Assembly: GCA_963664635.1 (NCBI GenBank)
Contig: OY761542.1
Span: forward strand, 2,852,001-2,916,000
Reading direction: 5' to 3'
Source: VXNE01 sp963664635
Lineage (GTDB): Bacteria; Pseudomonadota; Gammaproteobacteria; Pseudomonadales; Azotimanducaceae
DNA length: 64,000 bases
Shown: in pieces, positions 49,881 through 56,829 of the stretch
How the letters are laid out: each line of letters starts with the position of its first letter
Numbering within the stretch: position 1 is the first letter of the stretch
Position numbers and translations under genes: made by a program
Notes under the pieces: model-generated
What the model was told of the DNA's origin: nothing
The model's input: only the letters and a program-made list of their open reading frames with translations
The model's database searches: none

Positions 49881-52715
49881 TCATCCGAGCAGGGCGTCAT
49901 ACACCAGTTGTTGCTGGCGTTCGATGTGCTTGGCGAAGTATCCCGCCGCCGGGGAGGCGAACGCCACCCTGCCGGCGTACATCAGGTAAAGGTCGGAGTC
50001 GTGCCGGGCCAGCACGCGGCGCATGTGGTGCTGACTGGAGTACCAGGCCCCCTGGTTGGCGGGCTCCTCCTGGCACCAGATGGCGAGCTCCAGGTTCACG
50101 AACGGCGCCACGACCGCGCCGAGTTCCGGTTCGGGGAATGGGTACAACTGCTCGATGCGCACGATGGCGATGTTGTCGAGGCCCTCCTCCCGCCGCCTTG
50201 CGGCCAGGTCGTAGTAGACCTTGCCGCTGCAGAGGATCAGCCGTTCCACCCGCTCGGGGTCCGTCACCGCCGGGTCGGGAATGACCGGCTGGAAGCTCCC
50301 GTCGGAGAGTTCCTCGAGGGTCGAGACGGCTTCCTTGTGCCGCAGCAGGCTCTTGGGCGTGAGCGCCACCAGCGGCTTGCGCAGCGGCCGGATCACCTGG
50401 CGCCGCAGCATGTGGAACATCTGTGCCGGGGTCGTCGGCACGCACACCTGCATGTTGTGCTGGGCGCAGAGCTGCAGGTAGCGCTCCAGGCGTGCCGACG
50501 AGTGCTCGGGCCCCTGGCCCTCGTAGCCGTGCGGCAGGAGCATCACCAGGCCGCAGAGCCGGTCCCACTTGGCCTCGCCGCTCGTTACGAACTGGTCTAT
50601 CACGACCTGGGCGCCGTTGGCGAAGTCGCCGAACTGCGCCTCCCAGACGACGAGCGCGTTCGGTGTCGTCGTCGCGTAGCCGTACTCGAACGCGAGCACG
50701 CCCTCCTCGGAGAGCAGCGAGTCGTAGATGTCGAAGGTCGGCCACGGCTCGAGGTGGTTGAGGGGGATGTGGCGCTTGCCGTCCTTCTGGTTATAGACGG
50801 AAGCATGGCGGTGCGAGAACGTCCCGACGCCGACATCCTGCCCGGTGAGGCGCACCGGGTGGCCGGCGTCGAGGAGCGTCGCGTAGGCCATCACCTCGCC
50901 GAAGCCCCAGTTCACCGGCGCCGCGCCCGCCGCCATCCTGCGGCGGTCGTCGAAGATGCGCTGCACTTGGCGGTGCAGCACGAAACCCTCCGGCGTGCGG
51001 TTCGCCAGTTCCGCGAGTTCCTTCAGCCGCGTGCGATCAAAGCGCGTGTCCGCCGGGGTCGTCCATTCGTGACCGAGGTACGGGCGCCAGTCCACGAACA
51101 GCTCGACGCTCGGTTCGTGCACCAGGCTGCGGGCCACGTGCTCGCCGGAGTCGAGGGAGTCGCGGTAGCGTTCGGTCCATTCGTCCACCTCCGCCTGCGA
51201 CACGACGCCATCGGCCACCAGGCGGTCGGCGTAGATCGCCCGCGTCGTCGGGTGCGAGTGGATCGACCGATACATCAGCGGCTGCGTCTTCATCGGCTCC
51301 TCGGTCTCGTTGTGGCCGCGGCGGCGGTAGCACACGAGATCGATCACGGCGTCCTTGCGGAACTGCATCCGGTAGTCGACGGCGAGCTGCGTGACGAACA
51401 GGACGGCCTCCGGGTCGTCCGCGTTGACGTGAAATATGGGCGCGCGCACCATCTTGGCGACCTCCGAGCAGTACTCGGTGGAGCGCGCGTCGTCGACCCG
51501 GTGCGTCGTGAAGCCGATCTGGTTGTTGACGATGATGTGCAGCGTGCCGCCGGCGTGGTAGCCACGCGTCTGCGACATCTGGAACGTCTCCATGACCACG
51601 CCCTGTCCCGCGAACGCCGCATCCCCGTGGATCACGACGGGGACCACCTGGCCGCCGGTATAGTCCCGCCGCCGGTCCTGCCGGGCACGCACCGAGCCGA
51701 CGACCACCGGGGCCACGATCTCGAGGTGCGACGGATTGAACGCGAGGGCGACGTGCATCTCCCCGCCGGGGGTCTCCACGTTGGACGAGAATCCCTGGTG
51801 GTACTTCACGTCCCCCATGCCGGTGCCGACGACCCGCCCCTCGAACTCGTCGAACAGATCGCCCGGATCCTTGCCGAGGATGTTCACGAGCACGTTCAGG
51901 CGCCCGCGGTGGGCCATCCCGATCACGGTCTCCACGACCCCGTGCGAGCCGGTGCGCTGCAGCATCTCGCGCAGCATGGGAATGAGGCTCTCGGCCCCTT
52001 CGAGACCGAAACGCTTCGTGCCCGGGTAGCGCGCGTGCAGGTACTTCTCCAGGCCCTCGGCGGCGGTCAGGCGCTCCAGGATGCCGCGCCGCGTCTCTTC
52101 GCTGAACTGCGGCGACGCGCGGACGCTCTCGAGCCGCTGCCGCACCCAGAGCTGTTCCTCCGCGTCCGTGATGTGCATGTATTCGGCCGCCACCGGGCCG
52201 CAGTAGGTGCGCTCCAGCGCATCCACGATGCTCCGCAGGGGCGCCTGCCCCTCCTCGAAGAAGTGCGCGGAGCCGGTCTGGAACACCACGTCCAGATCGG
52301 CCTCGGTGAGGTGGTGGTAGCCGAGGTCCAGCTCCGGTGCGGGGCGCCGTTCCCACATGCCCAGGGGGTCGAGGCGGGCGCGGCGGTGGCCGCGGTGCCG
52401 GTACGCGCTGACGAGCTCCAGTACGCGCACCTGACGGCGTTCGTGCTCGGAGCTGACGGCCGTGCTGACCCGTTCCGGCCGCGCCTTCAGGCGATTGCGG
52501 CCCAGACGCTCGAAGTGTTCGATGATGGCGCCGTGCGGCACGTCCCCGGTCTGCACCCCCTCGACGCGCGGCAGCTTGTCGAAGTAGCTGCGCCACTCCT
52601 CGCCGATGGCGTTGGGGTCTTCGAGGAAGCGCTCGTAGATCGCCTCCACGTAGGCGACGTTGCCGCCCGCCAGATGGCTGCTCCTGCGCATCCTGTCGAG
52701 GTAGGAATCGGTCAT
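49881..52715 (-). CDS. sucA: 2-oxoglutarate dehydrogenase E1 component
   Basis: A 944-residue ThDP enzyme that decarboxylates 2-oxoglutarate. SSHLAGGNVAYVEAIYERFL opens it. IGMAHRGRLNVLVNILGKDP and VVIHGDAAFAGQGVVMET bind thiamin diphosphate and Mg2+, with RRGHNETEEP later. MLLPHGYEGQGPEHSSAR is the C-terminal E1 signature. ATG at 52715 has CGGAGG upstream. In many relatives sdhB directly precedes sucA; here a 6.9-kb island intervenes. Confidence 0.98.
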   Translation of the reverse strand: MTDSYLDRMRRSSHLAGGNVAYVEAIYERFLEDPNAIGEEWRSYFDKLPRVEGVQTGDVPHGAIIEHFERLGRNRLKARPERVSTAVSSEHERRQVRVLELVSAYRHRGHRRARLDPLGMWERRPAPELDLGYHHLTEADLDVVFQTGSAHFFEEGQAPLRSIVDALERTYCGPVAAEYMHITDAEEQLWVRQRLESVRASPQFSEETRRGILERLTAAEGLEKYLHARYPGTKRFGLEGAESLIPMLREMLQRTGSHGVVETVIGMAHRGRLNVLVNILGKDPGDLFDEFEGRVVGTGMGDVKYHQGFSSNVETPGGEMHVALAFNPSHLEIVAPVVVGSVRARQDRRRDYTGGQVVPVVIHGDAAFAGQGVVMETFQMSQTRGYHAGGTLHIIVNNQIGFTTHRVDDARSTEYCSEVAKMVRAPIFHVNADDPEAVLFVTQLAVDYRMQFRKDAVIDLVCYRRRGHNETEEPMKTQPLMYRSIHSHPTTRAIYADRLVADGVVSQAEVDEWTERYRDSLDSGEHVARSLVHEPSVELFVDWRPYLGHEWTTPADTRFDRTRLKELAELANRTPEGFVLHRQVQRIFDDRRRMAAGAAPVNWGFGEVMAYATLLDAGHPVRLTGQDVGVGTFSHRHASVYNQKDGKRHIPLNHLEPWPTFDIYDSLLSEEGVLAFEYGYATTTPNALVVWEAQFGDFANGAQVVIDQFVTSGEAKWDRLCGLVMLLPHGYEGQGPEHSSARLERYLQLCAQHNMQVCVPTTPAQMFHMLRRQVIRPLRKPLVALTPKSLLRHKEAVSTLEELSDGSFQPVIPDPAVTDPERVERLILCSGKVYYDLAARRREEGLDNIAIVRIEQLYPFPEPELGAVVAPFVNLELAIWCQEEPANQGAWYSSQHHMRRVLARHDSDLYLMYAGRVAFASPAAGYFAKHIERQQQLVYDALLG

Positions 52716-52886
52716 GGCGCCCAGCCTCCGTAGCGCGGAGAAGGCTACCAGAAGTCGCGCGAGTTGACGCCTCATTCGCGGCTGCGTACGCTGGTCGCGG
52801 CAACTTGAGAACGGCAGGGCGGCGAATGGGCGAGTTACCGTCGCCTGTGGCGGCGCTCCCGATTCGGTGCCAGGAAACGCTAGGCA

Positions 52887-53930
52887 TTGGCAACGGATAA
52901 CGGCCCTCAAGACACCCAGCTCCGGGTTGCGGAGACCCCCGCCGACGTGGACGACGTGACCCCAAGGTCGGACGACCTCTGCACCACCGCCGACTGCCCT
53001 TCCGTCTCGCTGAACGCACCTGCGCGAGGGCCGTCCGTCGAACTCGACCTCAAAGTCCCGCTGGCGCCCCGCATCCCCTTTGAGCGCACCTGTGACACGG
53101 GCCAGACGCTCCGTTCGATATCGACGTCCCTGCTGATCTGTGGGGACTCCCGGCGCGCACTCGGCATCCTCCCCGATGAGTGCGTGCAGACGATCGTCAC
53201 GTCACCGCCCTACTGGTCGCTACGCGACTATCGCGTGCCGGAGCAGACGGGCCGCAACGAGTCACTCCGGTCGTATATCCGGAGTATCGTCGACACGTTC
53301 GAAGAACTCCGGCGAGTGCTGCGTTCTGACGGGACGGTCTGGCTCAACGTTGGGGACTCCTACACGTCCGGGAATCGCCGCTATCGAGCCCCCGACCGGA
53401 AGAATCGTGCCCGGGCGATGCAGGTTCGGCCGACCACGCCGGACGGGCTCAAGCCGAAGGATCTGATCGGGGTGCCCTGGCGCCTTGCCTTCGCGCTACA
53501 GGAGGCTGGCTGGTGGGTACGTTCCGAGGTGATCTGGCACAAGCCCAACGCTCACCCCGAGTCCGTGCGCGACCGGCCCACCAAGGCCCACGAAACCGTG
53601 TTTCTGCTGTCGAGGGAGCAAAACTACTACTACGACATCGACGCGCTGCGCGGCCCAAACGGCCGACGACTGCGAGATGTCTGGGAGATCGCAACGGAGC
53701 CACTGAGGCGGCGAGAAGACGACTCGGATGATCACCCTGCAATGATGCCGTTGTCACTTGCCGAACGATGCGTTGCGATCACGAGCAGACGTGACAGCGT
53801 GGTTCTCGACCCCTACGCCGGCTCCGGGACAACATTGCTCGCCGCGGAGAAGCTGCGGCGACGTTGGGTAGGAATCGAGCTCAATCCTGCGTTCGCGGAC
53901 CTGATCGAGCGCCGGATGTCCACGCGATGA
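52887..53930 (+). CDS. Orphan beta-class DNA methyltransferase (m4C or m6A)
   Basis: A 347-residue DNA amino-methyltransferase. The catalytic motif TSPPYWSLRDY (about residue 105) precedes the SAM motif DPYAGSGTTLLAAEKL (about 308), with a target-recognition region between them; this order defines the beta class. The SPPYW form is commoner among N4-cytosine enzymes, but N6-adenine is possible. The first 75 residues have no family match. The only early start is TTG at 52887 with AGGAA upstream. A short open frame overlaps its stop (ATGA) and may be what is left of a partner gene. It is less GC-rich than its neighbours and divergent from sucA. Confidence 0.88.
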   Translation: MATDNGPQDTQLRVAETPADVDDVTPRSDDLCTTADCPSVSLNAPARGPSVELDLKVPLAPRIPFERTCDTGQTLRSISTSLLICGDSRRALGILPDECVQTIVTSPPYWSLRDYRVPEQTGRNESLRSYIRSIVDTFEELRRVLRSDGTVWLNVGDSYTSGNRRYRAPDRKNRARAMQVRPTTPDGLKPKDLIGVPWRLAFALQEAGWWVRSEVIWHKPNAHPESVRDRPTKAHETVFLLSREQNYYYDIDALRGPNGRRLRDVWEIATEPLRRREDDSDDHPAMMPLSLAERCVAITSRRDSVVLDPYAGSGTTLLAAEKLRRRWVGIELNPAFADLIERRMSTR

Positions 53931-54300
53931 CCCTGGACGACCTGAAGGCCAGGTTGGACTCCTCATTCCTCAGCCAAGATCGCCTGCGTCTCCAAGATCG
54001 TCCAGTCCCTGGCTGAAACCCTCGCGGGCGCGGGTTGCAACGCGCCGCACTTCGCTGACTTCGCTGACTTCCAAGCCGGAGTGGATCGAGTTCTTTGGCC
54101 TCGCGGTATTGGGTTGAGTGCCTGGATCTGGCGGGTACGGGATTGACTCGTGTCCGTTCCCACCGGCATGGAGTCCGGTTCGACAACCATACGAAACCTG
54201 GGATTGGTCTACTTGGGCGCCGGTTCTCAACAAGGCGCGGGCAGAAGCCGACAACCCGCCAAACCTCAACGGTGTAGTCGACGCTGCAACAGGCAACCCT
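53931..54300. other. Decayed stretch after the methyltransferase, no intact gene
   Basis: No complete gene is supported. An ATG overlapping the methyltransferase stop (53927) opens a 29-codon frame, MTLDDLKARLDSSFLSQD and on, that ends at about 54016. A second frame from 53973 reads AKIACVSKIVQSLAETLAGA and continues to about 54146, and a third around 54118-54315 reads ETWDWSTWAPVLNKARAEAD. Three consecutive frames on one strand fit a frameshifted gene, perhaps the cognate endonuclease, but no motif proves it. An ACTTCGCTG direct duplication lies at 54050-54070. Confidence 0.35.
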
Positions 54301-54421
54301 CTGGGGAAGCTCTGATAACTCTGATTAAGAGCTTCCCCAGTGCGGCACAGGGATGTGCCGCCAAACTCGATGGCGTAAGCCATTGAATTTGTGGAGCAAG
54401 ACGAAATCGCGTTTTGTCTTG
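54301..54421. repeat. Three consecutive stem-loops
   Basis: Stem 1: CTGGGGAAGCTC (54301-54312) pairs with GAGCTTCCCCAG (54329-54340), 12 perfect base pairs. Stem 2: GCGGCACA and TGTGCCGC (54342-54361) pair perfectly around a GGGA loop of the GNRA type. Stem 3: CAAGACGAAA and TTTTGTCTTG (54397-54421) pair with one G-T around TCGCG. No poly-T follows any of them. Confidence 0.65.
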
Positions 54422-54568
54422 CGACCTGATCAAGCCTATCAAGCCCATGGGTGGGCTGTAACCGTTCGATCGTGCGGATATGGGCGATCCAAGTGACGAC
54501 GGACGGCTGCTCCCGTCAAGATGGGCGCGAAGCGACCCCGCGATCGACGGAGCCGCTTCGCCGTTCGA

Positions 54569-54733
54569 TCACTTCGAGCGCGGTGGATTGTTGCCGCGTC
54601 CCCCACCCGACGGGTTGCCGGTCGTGCTGGGGGCATTCGACGGGCGTCCGCCGCCCCCGGACCTTCCGCCCCCGGACCTCCCGCCGCCGGATTTTCCGCC
54701 TCCGCCGCCCGCGCTTCCTCCTCGTCTGCTCAT
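54569..54733 (-). CDS. Gly-rich 54-residue small protein
   Basis: A short gene with ATG at 54733 and AGGAG 8 nt upstream on the minus strand, a near-ideal ribosome binding site. The product starts MSRRGGSAGGGGGKSGGG, continues with two GGGRS units, then RPSNAPSTTGNPSGGGRG and a NNPPRSK end. It has no hydrophobic or Cys residues, pI is strongly basic, and it is probably disordered. The ordered-looking RPSNAPSTTGNPSGG tail next to a pure Gly/Ser/Arg head suggests a real family and not random GC-rich DNA. The function is unknown. It lies 96 nt from the left end of the mobile-element stack. Confidence 0.62.
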   Translation of the reverse strand: MSRRGGSAGGGGGKSGGGRSGGGRSGGGGRPSNAPSTTGNPSGGGRGNNPPRSK

Positions 54734-55072
54734 GTCGTGCTCCTATCGTAGTTGATCAACCGGTATCGGTCGCTCGCCGCCTTCCACCGGTAACCAGCAT
54801 GCTGCACTGACGCACATGAACATAGAGTGAACACTAGCCCGCATTTCTCACCAGGCCGCTAGTCGGCGTCAAAAGGCCCTTGGGTTTCAAGTAGTTGACC
54901 ACGATGCCAAGTGATCGCGCCAGGTACGGACTGCGCTGGCCGCGCCCTCGCGGGTATTTTGGCCCCGTGCGCGCACATGCTCCCTCAAACGTAGGCCCCG
55001 CCATGCTCTCGGTCGCGAGCACGCGCACGGGGCCAAAATCCTCCGCGATCATCGCGGCCCGTGGTGAGAAAC

Positions 55073-56818
55073 GTCCATGGTCGTCTTCCGACCACCCCGG
55101 AGGCATGAAATGGTGGCGAGGCATCGGAGGCGGCGGCTTCGGTCGGGATGGGGGAGAATCGCGGCGAAGGCGGGAGCGTGGTCGTCCGCATAATGGCGGA
55201 ACGGCATGTTACCCCGTTGAGAAACTGACCCGACCGGACGGCGGCGAGCCCCGGACTGTGCCCGGCCCCGAGCCGTGGACGAGCAGCAAACCGCGACCGC
55301 GCCCTTGGGCGCGGGTCCCTTTCCGACCGACCGGTCCACCCGCCTTCGCCACACCCCCGATCCGACAAGGAGGCGACACGATGATGAACGACGATCTGCA
55401 CGTTGTCCACGCCCGCGCGGCGGGCCTGGACGTGCACAAGATGGAGATCACGGCCACGGTGCGGCCGTGCGGGGCGGGCGGCGAGCCGGTGTGCGAGACG
55501 CGCCGCTTCGACGCGCTGCCGGAGGGCCTGGGCGAGATGGCGGGCTGGCTGGGCGGCCACCGCGTGACGGCGGCGGCGATGGAGGGGACCGGCGTGTACT
55601 GGGAGACGCCGTACGAGGCGCTCGAGGCGGCCGGCATCGAGGTGCAGCTACTGCACGCGCAGCAGGTCAAGCAACTGCGCGGGCGCAAGACCGACGTCGG
55701 CGACAGCCGCTGGCTGGCGCGCGTGTGCCAGTTCGGGCTGGGCCGGCCGAGCTTCGTGCCGCCGCGCGAGTTCCGCCAGTTGCGCGTGCTGAGCCGGCAC
55801 CGGCGCACGCTGGTGGCGGAGCGCAGCCGGGTGCGCAACCGCGCCGCGAAGGTGGTCGACCGCAGCGGCGCGCGCATCGGCGGGGTGATCACCGACATCT
55901 TCGGCATGAACGGGCGGCGCATCCTCGACGGCTTGGTCGACGGGCTCGCGCGCGACGCCATCCTCGGCACGCTGAGCAGCCACGTGCGCGGCAAGCTCGA
56001 CCGGCTCGGCGACGCGCTGACCGCCACGCTCGGCGCCGCCGACCGCGTCGTGCTCGCCGACCTGCTGCGCCAGCACGACGCCCTCGACCGCCGCCTCGCC
56101 GACCTCGACCGGCATCTCGCCGACGGGCTCGTGCCGCACGCCGGCCGGCTGCGCCTGCCGCAGACCGTCCCGGGCATCGACGCCGCCTCGGCGACCGCCA
56201 TCCTGGCCGAGACCGGTCCCGACCCGGCCGCCGTGTTCGGCACCGCCGACCGGCTCGCGGCCTGGGCCGGCGTGTGCCCCGGCAACAACGAGAGCGCCGG
56301 CAAGCGCCGCGGCGCCCGCGCCCGCGCCGGCGCCAAGCACCTGCGCGCGCTGCTTGTCGGCTGCGCCCACGGCGCCGCCCGCACCAAGGACTGCCAGTTC
56401 CATGCCTACCACCGCGCCATCACCGCGCGCCGAGGCCACAAGCGCGCCATCGTCGCCACGGCCCACAAGCTCGCGCGGGTGATCTTCGCCGTGCTCCGCG
56501 ACGACCGGCCCTACCGCGACCCCGAGGTCGACCACGAGGCCCTCCTGGTCGCCCGCAACGCGCCGCGCTGGATCGCCAGGCTGCGCGAGTTCGGCGTCCT
56601 CGAACAGCACGCCGACGGCACCGTGACCGTCAACTGGGCGGCCGCTTAGCGAGCCCCGGCGACCCGCACGACCCGCGCGGCCACAACCGGGGCAGCCGCC
56701 GGGCGAACGGTCGCCGCCGCAGACGGCGCGGACCTGACCGTCCCGCCAGGGCGCCATGGGGCGTTCGCGGGCCCCCTCGGCCCGGGGGTGCGGAGACCAC
56801 CAAGAATTTCACAGCAAA
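55073..56818 (+). mobile_element. IS110-family insertion sequence
   Basis: About 1746 bp, defined by what interrupts the right end of copy 2. Neither end has inverted repeats, typical of IS110. AAA occurs on both sides of the insertion (55070-55072 and 56816-56818), so the exact edges are uncertain by three bases. It has a 308-nt leading noncoding region and a 169-nt trailing one. In IS110-group elements the leading noncoding end encodes the bridge RNA. Confidence 0.75.
55381..56649 (+). CDS. IS110-family transposase (DEDD plus serine recombinase-like)
   Basis: A 422-residue recombinase. The N-terminal DEDD RuvC-like domain has Asp17 in GLDVHKMEITATV, Glu68 in MEGTGVYWETP, and Asp105 and Asp108 in RKTDVGDSRWLA. 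The C-terminal Transposase_20 domain has PQTVPGIDAASATAIL and the catalytic Ser305 in CPGNNESAGKRRGA. All key residues are intact, so it may be active. AAGGAGG lies about 8 nt before the ATG at 55381. Confidence 0.94.
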   Translation: MMNDDLHVVHARAAGLDVHKMEITATVRPCGAGGEPVCETRRFDALPEGLGEMAGWLGGHRVTAAAMEGTGVYWETPYEALEAAGIEVQLLHAQQVKQLRGRKTDVGDSRWLARVCQFGLGRPSFVPPREFRQLRVLSRHRRTLVAERSRVRNRAAKVVDRSGARIGGVITDIFGMNGRRILDGLVDGLARDAILGTLSSHVRGKLDRLGDALTATLGAADRVVLADLLRQHDALDRRLADLDRHLADGLVPHAGRLRLPQTVPGIDAASATAILAETGPDPAAVFGTADRLAAWAGVCPGNNESAGKRRGARARAGAKHLRALLVGCAHGAARTKDCQFHAYHRAITARRGHKRAIVATAHKLARVIFAVLRDDRPYRDPEVDHEALLVARNAPRWIARLREFGVLEQHADGTVTVNWAAA

Positions 56819-56829
56819 TGCGGGCTAGG

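Larger units (their letters stand above)
54834..56828. mobile_element. Copy 2 of the inverted-end element, split by IS110
   Basis: The left end CTAGCCCGCATTTCTCACCA (54834-54853) and the conserved core (54940-55072) match copy 1. The right inverted end is cut: GTGGTGAGAAA stops at 55072, and TGCGGGCTAG resumes at 56819-56828. Joining the two restores the copy 1 end. The hairpin arms are 54956-54973 and 55022-55039, 18 of 18 paired. Confidence 0.8.

Noticed and set aside
49251..52733. A 1160-codon open frame on the plus strand opposite sucA/sucB
   Set aside because: It is antisense to well-conserved genes, is rich in Arg/His/Val as expected of a GC-rich shadow, and has no domain pattern. The same holds for long frames opposite htpG, ppiD and cysI.
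53970..54383. A 137-codon minus-strand open frame
   Set aside because: No ribosome binding site and no recognisable motif; it overlaps the three-frame decayed stretch and stem-loop 1.
54301..54421. Intrinsic terminators
   Set aside because: The stems are strong, but no run of T follows on either strand. The same was true of the TAGGGG hairpins.
54834..55124. A 96-codon minus-strand frame and a plus-strand frame through the element core
   Set aside because: Both strands are open in both copies. The differences fall in hairpin pairs and not at third codon positions of one frame, so structure explains conservation better than coding.
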